64,000 bases of DNA from positions 51,529,372 through 51,593,371 of the forward strand of contig CM018682.1 in assembly GCA_009363875.1 (NCBI GenBank), in the 5' to 3' direction. Every line of letters starts with the position of its first letter. Positions within the stretch are counted from its first letter, which is position 1. Source of the stretch: Mikania micrantha (Eukaryota; Streptophyta; Magnoliopsida; Asterales; Asteraceae). The position numbers and the translations under genes were made by a program. Positions 33,707 to 43,843 of the stretch are shown here, piece after piece. The notes under the pieces are model-generated. The model had not been told where the DNA came from. It searched no databases and was given only the letters and a program-made list of their open reading frames with translations.

Positions 33707-35783
33707 TGTCACACCCCCACCTCTCGTCACCTGAGATGATGTCATTCGTCACTCTGAGAAGGTTGTGGAAGCATAGTGGTGATGTCTCAGAGATGAGGTG
33801 TGACTTACTTGATCCGGTATCACAACACACAGATTAACTTAAAGTAAATATATTACAAGGATTTTGTAATCACAACCAACATCACAATCTACAACTAAAT
33901 TTATTACACTATTTGATTTATCTAATTACAAGTGTATGAAGTGCATCCTCACCTGATGGTCAGTGTCTCCTTGCAAAAGTTTTAAGTTTAAAAGATCAGC
34001 ACAAAGCTGGTGAGATAGTAAAGTTTAAGTTCAACAATATGATATGATATGTATGTTCTCAAAATGTTCAGTTCAAGATAACCATGGGACCCGTATCTAG
34101 TTCCTTTCGAACTACTCCGTTCTTGTTCTGTAAAGATACTACCCATCGGTAAATATCTTAATGTCTCATTGTCTTAATGTCTATCACTACATTAAGAAGT
34201 TATGGAAACAAATAACAAGCATTTACACCAAGGAGAGTTGCAAGCTCCCGGCAAATGGGTTGTCAGCCGATAGTACTATCATTGTTTTCTGTTCGGCCCC
34301 GCATGGGTTCACTAGATACAGTTCAGGAATGAGGACTTTCAAGTTCTGTGATAGAGTTCTGTTCCACAGGCAAAATCCCATGAAATCCACAAGTTCTCAA
34401 CAAATCACATGAAATCACATAGATAACAGTGACACATATCATATAGTTCTGAAAAGTTCCACAGTGCTACCCCGATGTTTGTAAAATATTAAAAATAAAA
34501 GGGGTTGTACGAAACTCACCTGATATCTCACTGGTAGCAGAATATCACACAAACCGGTAATAATAGGATGATTCTGCATTTATTTATGTTAAATTAGTTA
34601 TTTATGGTTTAACTTACTGATTAGATCTTCCTGAACGTTCAATGTCAGAGACATTTCCTTGAAAGTCATCAAACCAATATTAGGTTTTTAATTAATTAAT
34701 TTAATGTCGTACCATACAATGTTTGATAATGTAGGAACCTATACCGATTCAGGTTCCTAATACAAGGTTGATGACACATTTGATTAATCAGAATAATCTC
34801 AGATTAACCAAATAGTTAATGTTGTTGATTATGGTGCTGAAACAGTTTCTAGATGAATTTATGGCTTAGGAATGATCAATCCTTGTTATTGAATAACCAA
34901 ATATCATGAAATATCACTATGTGATATTAGAATAGGTTTAATAATCATGTTTAACATAATAATCTGACTGTTATCATAAACATCAGATAATCATTACAAT
35001 GAGTATGTTAATAATTGTGATTAGTTTGAAACACTTGGATTTAACCTTGTATTTCAAAGATTAATCACACTAATCACCTACATTGTCACAATCAAATGGT
35101 TTAAACCATTATAACCATTGTTATAATCTCATGCAAACCGGGCATTACAACGGATCAAAGCAAGGATTTACCCGTTAACATATCGAGTTCTTCGTTTATA
35201 ATCAATCCTAGCCATCATCTAGGCAATAATCAACAACCCTAACTATCTCATTACGTTCAAAATAAAGATCTAATAAACCATTATCAAGCTAGAAGGTTAA
35301 TATGAACCGTTACCTAATCAGACGGAGTTCTGAGTGTATAAGAACGATCAGGACTTGCAGAAACGTTCCTTGGTGCGATCCGTGGGTTTAGAAACCTTTA
35401 GAACTGAGTTTGGATGATGAAAATCGGTTTTTGGTCGCCTGGAAGTGAAGAAAAGTCGAGAGAATGAGAATTGTGATGTTTTGCATGCAATCTGATCTTT
35501 CAATCTTATCCACCGACTCAATACATGCCAGGCGCACCGCCCCGCGTGGCCGTGTGGCCCAGGGCATAGCGCGCGAGAGAGGGAAGTTCCAGATATTTTT
35601 GTGGACTCCAAGCGTACCGCCTAGCATGAAGGTCTCACGCTAGGCGTACCACCTAACACCGTTTTTCTCAAATTTTTGGATTTTCTTCATTTCGCTATTC
35701 CGGACAATCCGTAACTCTGTTTTGCGCACGGTTTTCTTCTACGTTCATCATTTCTTGCGTACTACCAGCCTGTAATAATTACA
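33707..35783 (-). repeat. Right (5') LTR of element E
   Basis: Starts tgtcacacccccacc and most likely ends ...gtaataattaca, about 2077 bp. Nearly identical to the truncated left LTR over its first 370 bp. Terminal motif gttttgcgcacggtttt near the U3 start is shared in position with the 10273-12014 LTR family. No coding sequence supported. Confidence 0.75.
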
Positions 35784-35787
35784 ATAG

Positions 35788-36106
35788 CTAAATCAATGTG
35801 GATCACAAGCACTGCCAAATGTGCTCACGTCATTGATGCCGTACTTCTCAAACGCAATTGTCTCACTAAAGAGTGGAAATCTAAATCTTCTCTTCAAAAA
35901 ACCCTTTCTAATTTCAAGTCTTATCTCCAACATAATTATCATGATTATCAAGAATCTTAGGATAAAACCTTTCTATTAAGAAATTTAATCAATGAACTGT
36001 TTTGAAACTGTTATCTTCCATGGTTTATCAAGTTGTTTAAATGTATGTGAATTATTCTAGAAGCATTTTCAAAAGAAATCTCTACAAAATGTAATAATAT
36101 TAAAAA
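35788..36106 (+). pseudogene. Endogenous pararetrovirus: continuation after element E
   Basis: Continues the frame that starts at the ATG overlapping the stop near 30665. It reads SKSMWITSTAKCAHVIDAVLLK and on to about 35958, then decays. The colinearity across a ctaaa duplication shows element E inserted here. I do not recognise the protein, so pararetrovirus membership is inferred from position only. Confidence 0.45.
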
Positions 36107-36695
36107 GGAAAATTGGCTTTTAATAATCCAAACTTTGATCAATTGGCTTCTATTGATCCCAACTATGAAAATCCCCAATAACGGTCCGAACTTTCGACAT
36201 ATTTACCTCTGGCGGACCGCCGTAAAAAAAACTTAACGGGGTTAACTTTCGACATATTTACCTCTGACGGACCACCGTCAAAAAAAAACTTAACAACGTT
36301 AACTTATTTTCAAGTTTCGAGCGGATTTTTGAAAGCTTTTGTTCAAAAAGAGAATACGAGTCAAATGATGTATAACTTACTTCAAAACATTGCTTCAAAT
36401 TTCCCAATTTGATGATTTCTTTGATGAATTGAAAGTTTAAACACCAAAATTGGGAAATTTGGAGCAACGTTTCGAGTTAAGTTATACGTCATTCTACTCG
36501 TATTCTCCATCTCAACAATAGCCCTCAAAAATCCATTCGAAACTCGAAAAAAAAGTTAACGACGTTAAGTTTTTTATACGGTGGTCCGCAAGAGGTAAAT
36601 ATGTCGAAAGTTAGGACCCTTATTGGAGATTTTTCGTACTTGGGACTGACAGCAGCCAATTGATCAAATTTTGGATTATTTAAATCCAATTTGCC
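36107..36695. mobile_element. Mutator-type MITE with long terminal inverted repeats
   Basis: Non-coding, 589 bp, flanked by a perfect 9-bp duplication TATTAAAAA (36098-36106 and 36696-36704), the size typical of Mutator-like elements. Termini GGAAAATTGG...CCAATTTGCC begin long imperfect inverted repeats that extend over most of the element (for example ttgatcaattggct, ttcgacatatttacctct and aatttcccaa on both arms). The left arm has an internal duplication of about 53 bp (ctttcgacatatttacctct at about 36191 and 36246). No transposase. Confidence 0.85.
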
Positions 36696-36704
36696 TATTA
36701 AAAA

Positions 36705-37245
36705 TGAAACTATGTTTTCGGCATGTATTAATATTAAAAAAAATTTGAATAAAACTTTTGACGATTAATTGTTGCTAAATTTAAAACTAATAAGAAAAAC
36801 TAAAAAAACGATGTTGCTAGAAGTTCATTAGAAAATAAATAAAGTAATAAATAATAATACTACTTACTAATTAATAACACAATTAAGCAGTAAAAAAAGA
36901 TTATGTTTGAAGTATGCCTTTATTTTAAAGGAAATATTTAAAACAAGTTTTGTAAGAAAATTTTCAAAAATTACCGAAAAAATTATTTTGTGGGTAATTG
37001 TGTGAATAATTGTATATATAACGTCAAAAAAGGTTTTTTCCCTACATATTATTTACGTAAGAAATTTGTGTTAATATATGTTTCTGACAAATTTACTGCA
37101 AACATTTCTAAATTTTTTTGTGGTAGTGCTACATATGTTGATAAACACGTTCAACCTTGCTCATCCTTTACCTAGAGACTGGTTTTTAGAGTAACCGATC
37201 TATTGAATCAATGAACCCTCTGTCCTTTTTTTAAAATATTAATTA

Positions 37246-37298
<53 letters not shown>

Positions 37299-37743
37299 GG
37301 AAGAGATCATATAATAACATAGTGTAATTGAGGTAACCCATAAACCATACCTCAACCATTGATATAATATAAAACATATTAGATTCTAAATTAACGTTGA
37401 AGATTAGATTAGGGACAAAATAGTTAAAGTACATTATCTCTCTCCTCTCTCTCTCTGTTAGACACTTTATTGAAAAATCAGATGCATTACATCTACACAC
37501 ACCATTTCAATTAAAAACACAAACATCAGATCTAACACACACTTTCTTCTGGCAGAGTGATGTTCCGGCGAGCTCGATCCCGCGAAACAACTTTCGATGA
37601 AATCACGACGACGATTTGTCAAAATGGATGGACTAGGTAAAGTGTCAAAGGCCTTTCTCATCTTTTATTTATATGGTTATGGTTATGGTTTGAATTTGAA
37701 TCATTATGGTTATGAGATTTTATTACTCTCTTATCCTGAAGTA
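36705..37743. other. AT-rich unassigned sequence with TA microsatellite
   Basis: 36705-37240 is AT-rich with no convincing coding. A pure (TA)n tract lies at about 37249-37295. After it, acagggaagagatcat and acccataaaccatacctcaacc look like the edge of a small non-autonomous transposon, but I could not define ends. 37500-37740 has a CT-rich stretch and a short ORF (37597-37803) without recognisable homology. A gtaaagtg at 37637 could be a splice donor of a captured exon, which is speculative. Confidence 0.4.
37249..37295. repeat. (TA)n microsatellite
   Basis: Uninterrupted alternating T and A of about 46 bases. Confidence 0.95.
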
Positions 37744-38779
37744 TGTAACATCTGTGCCGGAAACGTCGCCGGAACAGTAATTGGAACAGTGAATGCACAG
37801 TAATTCAGGTACAAACTATGTAAACTATTGATATGCTATTAACTATGTGATGCTTGACAGTAAACAATCATGCTATTGTTTCTGAAATCTGATTAAACCT
37901 TATGGTTTAACAGCCAGAAACATATCAGACAACATTGAACTCACAAACGGATGCTTGTTAATGTGCTATTATGTATAAACTCATGCGAGGTTAAACAAAA
38001 CAAAATTATAACGGTTGTTGTTGCAGAATGCTAAACCGACGAATTATTCGTAGAGGTGACGATCTGTACGAATAAATCTGAAAGCTTAACGTTCTGAAAT
38101 AATGACTGAAAAGTAGAAAACAAAAGTCGGTAAGGAAAACCATCGTCGTGTTCGTTCGGGTGACGATTCGAACGAATACGCGCGAAGGGGACGCGTTTCG
38201 ACGAAACGAAAACGTCACGAACGACAATAATTTAAGAAAATAAAATATTTTAATGTTTTACAATTTTGAAACTCATCAGAAATAAATTTAAAAGAAACTA
38301 TGTTTATTTAAATTCGTAAAAACACGCGCGTAAAGTTCCGGAAACGCAACGAAGACGTGAACCGAGCAACAAAAAAGACCCGAACACCCTCGGGGTATAA
38401 GTACCTTAAATGAGGCTCTTTCCTCATTCATCACCTTCACTTTCTCACTCTAAAACCCTAATCCGGCCACCACCTTCTCTCTAACTTCTTTCTACCATAA
38501 CTCACCCATTTCTAAATGAAATCGTGTGATTCTTGAACCAGAACGAAGCTCTCATCATTCTCTACATGAAAGTACAAGGGATCTGCCCTAAGAACCTCTA
38601 AATCGTAGGTAATATGATCTCAAATATGGTGATTTTAGGGTTTTGTAACCCTAGGATCGAACCTCCTTCTAAACCGGCCAAGACCACTTGAAACCTTAGG
38701 GAGAACACTCACCAACACCCAAGGATAAGGTATAAACATGCTATACATCGTGGGTGAGCCTTGGAGTCGAAACTAGAAA

Positions 38780-39120
38780 CTCCCCCTTGCCTTGCTCGGC
38801 TGGCCGAATGGCCTCTGATCAGTGGGCCGAATGGCTATTAAGCCGAAGTAGACCAGGCCTGTTCGGCCGAATGTCACATGCTCATTCTATCGGCCAACCC
38901 TGCTTCGGTCATGACTCATTTGACCATTCACCATTCGACAACCCTCAATCGGCAAGGCCCTATTCGGTCGGTCTCTTAGCTATTCGGCACCCATCCTCAT
39001 TCGGTCTAACCTCAGTCGCCACTAGTCATTCGAACAGGCCTCCATTCGGCCCCGACTCTATTCGCTCAGCCAAAGGGTCCTTTCGATCGGAATCTCTCAT
39101 TCGGCCAAGAGCATGAGCAA
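38780..39120 (+). repeat. CATTCGG/GCCGAATG array in LTR D
   Basis: About twenty irregular copies of ATTCGG or GCCGAATG, including a full TTCGGCCGAATG, at the position where LTRs A and C carry CGAACC. Confidence 0.8.
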
Positions 39121-40139
39121 CCATCCGACTATCCTACATTTGGGTGGACTGAATTACTAGTTGGTCGACCCCATGGGGTTGTGAGTGCATGAAATGCATG
39201 GGACAACTAGGGTTTTCTAACTAAAGACTCAAACTAGTTTTCTTTAAAGAAAGGTGTAAGCTTGAAAGTTTTCATATTAAGGATTCGAACATCAATGTCT
39301 TGCTAAAAACATGTTAAACATATCGCTTGTTGGCTACATTGGGGCTAAATGATAAACAAGAGTTATGCAATGACACGAAAAGTTATAACTATGGGAGCAC
39401 AAAGCTTTAAATTCAATGAAACAAGAAAGCAACTAAGTAATGGTGTTAATCCATTGTTAATAGCTAATCCTTAGTAATTAATCTACTACCTACAAGGGCT
39501 TAGATGGTTCTATGGGACTACTAAGTTAAGTTGTATACGCAAGCAATCTAAGAAACATGGAAAGCTAAAACTAAATATTAGGCTTAGAGTTAATCAAAGT
39601 GGATTACTCCAAGTCAAATAAATAAAGCTATGAGTTTCTTAAAATACCATATGGTTTAGTAAATGAAATAAATGATAAACTTTCTTAAAGTAATTAAACG
39701 ATTTCCAATTTAAGATTTAATTAAAATAAATTACTTTGCAACTATATAATCAAGTCTTACGGGATCAGGGGTTCTTAATGATGGGTAATGCCTTAGACTA
39801 ATTAGATGAAGTTCAAGAAAACACATTAGTAATAGAGGACACATAGTTACACGCCGAGACCGAAACCCTAGTTCGCGTCTACTATAACGACTTATCGTAT
39901 TCAAATCTCTTAAAACAACTCAGGTGCTGAAGATACCTAAGCTACAACGAACGAGCGCGCATTTTCTGTGGTAATACATACTTAGTAACACAGGTGAGTT
40001 CATTGTCCCTTTTCAAACTATTTTGAGTTTTACTTCGGGACTGAGAAGCATGTTACACCTTTTAAACAAATGTTTAGCTAATGCATAGATGTTTTTATAC
40101 TCAATCAAAATGCTAATACAAATGCTTATGCATGTTACA

Positions 40140-40460
40140 CTTATTCTAAAAGCTAAAAGCTAAGGCTTTAAACTAAATGCTAATACAATGGGTTAGTGCT
40201 AAATGCTATATGCTAAATACTTTAAGCTAATGCTAATGTTACGAGTAAATGCTAGATGCTAATGCTAATGCTACGAGTAAATGCTAGATGCTAATGTTAA
40301 TGCTACGGGTAAATGCTAGATGCTAATGCTAATGCTATGGGATAATGTCAAATGCTACATGCTAATGCTAAAGCTAAATGCTAATACTTTATGCTAATGC
40401 TAAAGGATAATGCTAATGCTAACGCTAAATGCTAGTGATTCTATGCTAATGCTACATACA
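40140..40460 (+). repeat. Degenerate atgctaatgcta microsatellite-like array
   Basis: Six-base unit atgcta(a) with interspersed acgagtaaatgctag units. Slippage-prone low-complexity sequence. Confidence 0.9.
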
Positions 40461-40534
40461 TATATACTAAATGCTTGAAAAGCTCAGAATGCTGTAAACT
40501 TGTATGCTTTATTTGATTGCCATGCTAAAACAAC

Positions 40535-40815
40535 GGTTTGGCCTCTCAGTGCTTGCCTTACCGGTTGTGAGGCTAGTACTTGTGCACAAGATACGTAAAC
40601 GCTATGCTATTTGAATGCTATAAAGTTGTATGCTAAAACTATTGACTATGGTAGAACATACTGTTTTGGCATCTCAGTGCATGCCATAGGGTGTTTACCA
40701 TAGTCAGGACTTGAAGCAACAGACCGTCGGCCTCTCAGTGCTTGCCATAGGGTGACCTTCATAGTCCAGACTGGAGGAACAAACTGTTGGTCTTTCAGTG
40801 CTTGCCATACAGGGA
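40535..40815 (+). repeat. Repeats with cctctcagtgcttgccat
   Basis: Four copies of a unit containing ggc(c)tctcagtgcttgccata followed by gtccagact-like sequence, at about 40540, 40668, 40730 and 40792. Spacing is near 60 bp after the first unit. Confidence 0.75.
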
Positions 40816-41094
40816 TTCCTTATGGTCCACTTATGCTTGTGATACGTGACTAGGATCATTTTGGTTTTCTTTAGTTGACTTTGTGTCATCTTAGAAATCC
40901 TTTATCGAAACACCGATGTCGCTGATCGCATTTAAATCCAATATGGATTGATACTGGATTCCTTAGGGTATTCAGTTGTCCATAACGGTAACTCTCAAAG
41001 CTAGACTTGCAGATGCTATTGTATGCATGTTGAAACTTACAAACAAAATGCTAAAGCTATGATGGGAATCGGATTGGATGGTAGGTAAAATGCT

Positions 41095-41245
41095 TAATTA
41101 TCATTAACAACAGTGTCATATGTGGATTAGTATGTGGTGGGATGGCGTCTGGGCGGGTTGTAGGCTCGACCCTTTCGTATGCCCTATATATAAGCATACC
41201 GATCTGGATATTACATGTGATGTTACTGAGGTTAAGGTTTTACCG
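41095..41245 (+). promoter_or_regulatory. Single TATA-containing LTR module
   Basis: Contains cttaattatcattaacaaca, gtatgtggtgggatggcg, ccctatatataagcatacc and gaggttaaggttt. It is one unit of the module doubled in LTR A and tripled in LTR C. Confidence 0.65.
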
Positions 41246-41698
41246 AAAAGGTTTGCAAAAGTTATTTTTCACATACTAAAACGATATGAACTCACCAACC
41301 ATTGTGTTGACCTTGTTTTCTTACATGCTTTCTCAGGTGACGCACAATAATAGGCTTAAGCTTTTGGATTGCATGCTAGGCTGCCCAAATAGAGGACCTA
41401 GTTGATTTTGGAAGCACATCTTTTGTTATTAATACGAATCACTTTTGGATGTCTTGTACAGTTACGAGATAGAAAAACATATGATTCTTTTGATAGGTTT
41501 ACCGAGTTCAATTACTGAACATTGATATTGTGATCTAACTTTGTAATCCTAGTTTAATGCTTTATTGTGCTTTAGTTATTCTTAACATTGATGCTATGTA
41601 AACAATCTGATCATCACGATTATCACACCGATATCACGCCCCGAGAACCTTCCGCCCGGCGAGGAAGTTGATCCGTCCCGCCGGCTCGGGGTGTGACA

Positions 41699-41710
41699 GA
41701 TTATCAGAGC
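41699..41710 (+). promoter_or_regulatory. Decayed primer-binding site
   Basis: gattatcagagc directly after the LTR matches 9 of 12 bases of TGGTATCAGAGC. The first three bases are changed, so priming would be impaired. Confidence 0.7.
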
Positions 41711-41865
41711 TCAAGGTTATAGAGAATAATATGACATTTACTTAAACGGTTTGGCCTAGACTATAACTTAGGGACCCTCATGTAGAGAACATAAGTTATA
41801 TGTTTGCATTGTGTCTTCTGCATTTGATCACTGCACTAACCAATTTTCTTTTGGTTATGATCAGA

Positions 41866-42318
41866 ATGCTGCCCAGAAGACAACCGACCTCGCAAGTCTC
41901 TGCACCTCAGTCATCAACACCAACACCACTAGATTCACCACCGCCACCTCCTCCTCCTCCACTAGACCCTCCTCCGAACTCGAATACGGGTCCAGCTCTT
42001 GATCCTGCTACTATTGCTTTGGCAACACTACTGAGCAGCCAACTGACGAGCCAACTTAAGGGTGTCATCCCAGAGATGATAAATAGGATCCAAGGCCACG
42101 TCAACAACTCTCGCCATACTACTGGAGAAGCTAGTGGAAACACTGGCACCACTTCTATCTGCTCCTACAAGTCATTTGTAGGATGCAAACCTCCCAGTTT
42201 TACTGGTGTTGAAGGAGTTGTTGGACTAATCCAGTGGCTAGAAAAGATGGAGAACACCATGGACATAAGCAGTTGTCCGGAACATCATAAGGTTCGTGAT
42301 GTGTGCAAAGTAGTTTAA
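41866..42318 (+). pseudogene. gag: Truncated gag of the LTR D gypsy element
   Basis: Start chosen at 41866 (MLPRRQPTSQ), by analogy with the MPPRR start of the intact gag at 57915. Pro-rich N-terminus with a run of prolines, then ALATLLSSQLTSQLKGVIPEMINRIQ and the conserved block CSYKSFVGCKPPSFTGVEGVVGLIQWLEKMENTMDIS. Homologous sequence ends near 42290; the remaining codons to the stop at 42316-42318 come from the adjoining unrelated sequence. The rest of gag-pol is absent in the window. Confidence 0.8.
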
Positions 42319-43246
42319 TTAAAATAAATAAAAATCAAAGCTAACCTAGACACGAAGTAATACTCTAGACTCTCTAAACTAAACTACTAACAGGCAAGTG
42401 AACCTATCAAAAAGTAGTACTGAAAAGCAAGTCCGGATATCGAACCCACAGACTCCTATAGAAAGTGCAAAATAAATTCAAGGACTTATCTATACAAAAG
42501 GCTTAAATTAAATGTTTGAAAGGGGGGGTTTTGTAAATAACTGATTAAAATGAAATTAATAAAATCTAGAAAATCAAATTAAGACTTAAACAGGCAAATG
42601 CAATTAAAACTCACGAATGATGAAGTGACTCCCTAGGGTTTACTTTATACATGTCTAATGTGTTTAGACTGATTATGGAACTTATGTTTGGAACCGGGAT
42701 CTTTAAATATTTTCTTATCAACAAATTAGAGATTCTTTAACCATTTTCAAAGATTTCAACTAAATTGTCTATAAGTATCTTAAACACCGGTTTAGGTTAA
42801 TTACTCTCACAAGTTAACCAACCCATAAATGGTTTATCCTAAAGACCATCTACCTCACTGAAAGGAAAGTCTCACTGCATGATATGCAAGGATAGACAGG
42901 TAATTCATCTTGAATTTAGCATACAAGACTATGTTCAAATTACCTAATCTTGGTTTTTTCACAAAGACTTTAACTAGTTCTTAAACATGCAAGATACTAA
43001 CAAACCCTCACCTCACGGCTATTGAATTTGGTTAAACATCTAATTCATTTGTGACTTAATTATTCCTCCTATGAACCACTACGTCTAGCAATCCATCTAC
43101 AAATCAAAAACACCAAGTAAATGACCTAGCATGCACCTATTACACGAAAGACATTCGTCGAAGCACACGAGGAAAAATTAACTTAGATCACAAACATCAT
43201 AGACATTCGTATACATCCAAGAATACAAACCAAATCGTTAAACCAT
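42319..43246. other. Unassigned repeat-derived sequence
   Basis: AT-rich, no coding. The block with aagtagtactgaaaagcaag, tatcgaacccacag and a run of seven G's (about 42522) resembles UTR or LTR segments that I associate with plant LTR elements, but I cannot assign it. It is cut on the right by the copia LTR at 43247, whose 5-bp flank is accat. Confidence 0.35.
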
Positions 43247-43636
43247 TGTAGAGCCCTGAAAGCGTTGAAGACTGACAAAGTCAACCTAGGAAGAGTCAAA
43301 GTCCAGATTTTGATTATTTTCGTGTACAGCAGGTTCGAGTACTCCACAGGTTCTAGTACACCATGTGTTCGTGTACTTGAACTATTTTGTATTAGATTTC
43401 GAGTACACCTAGGCCTAGTATAAATATACGTATTTTGTACATGTTTAGGTTGGAATCCCGAGGCATTTGCTCTCTAGACGTATTGAAGCACTTGTACTCG
43501 AATTTTCAGTATTTATACAATGATTACACTTTTCTACTTGCTTTCTTGATTCTAACTTGGATTCCGCACTTGTTAGAGATCATTGATTGTGATTTAGAAG
43601 ATAAAGTTTCGTTCTTGATCCGGTTTGAGACCTACA
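43247..43636 (+). repeat. 5' LTR of copia element D
   Basis: TGTAGAGCC...GACCTACA, 390 bp, two bases before the PBS. TATA box tataaata at 43419-43426. Conserved with the LTR at 23098-23459. Confidence 0.88.
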
Positions 43637-43638
43637 AG

Positions 43639-43650
43639 TGGTATCAGAGC
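43639..43650 (+). promoter_or_regulatory. Primer-binding site of copia element D
   Basis: TGGTATCAGAGC, a perfect 12-base complement to the 3' end of initiator Met-tRNA, two bases after the LTR. Confidence 0.92.
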
Positions 43651-43843
43651 TTGAGTGCTCTTTTCATCATCAAGGTAACAACTTTCTGAAGCAAGTTTAA
43701 TACTTTATCATTCTTCTCTACTCCATCTAGATACTGTGTAAATTTGGGACTCCAAATCATAAGAAATATTTTTATAAAATTTTTCTTAAGTATTTTCGAG
43801 TTCAAAATTTTCGAGTTCAACTGAATAGCTCATGGTTTTAAAG

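Larger units (their letters stand above)
30678..35787 (-). mobile_element. Internally deleted minus-strand gypsy element E
   Basis: Two LTRs of one family (left 30678 to about 31079, truncated; right 33707 to about 35783) flank a PBS, an extra ORF and the 5' part of gag. All of pol, the 3' part of gag and most of the left LTR are missing. The pentamer ctaaa occurs before 30678 and again at 35788-35792, consistent with a target duplication in the pararetrovirus sequence, but four extra bases (atag) separate it from the canonical LTR end. Confidence 0.75.
37744..41698 (+). mobile_element. 5' LTR D of a plus-strand gypsy element
   Basis: TGTAACATC...GGGTGTGACA, 3955 bp, same family as LTRs A and C. 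In order: gacgatctgtacgaata block (38058), TATA tataag (38396-38401), CT-rich leader, a cgtaggtaat potential splice donor, a CATTCGG/GCCGAAT array (38780-39120), an acaggtgagttcattg block (39990), short repeats (40140-40815), one CCCTATATATA module (41095-41245) and a gcgcccc-like end. It is followed by a PBS-like sequence and gag, so it is a 5' LTR. It differs from A and C in having CATTCGG rather than CGAACC motifs. Confidence 0.85.

Noticed and set aside
36258..36467. 69-residue ORF inside the MITE
   Set aside because: Lies within the inverted-repeat arm of a non-coding element; no domain.
37249..37295. (TA)n tract as a telomere- or centromere-like feature
   Set aside because: A simple microsatellite with no higher-order repeat around it.
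37560..37803. Exon of a host gene with a splice donor at about 37637
   Set aside because: A single short ORF without recognisable homology, cut by LTR D. Not enough evidence.
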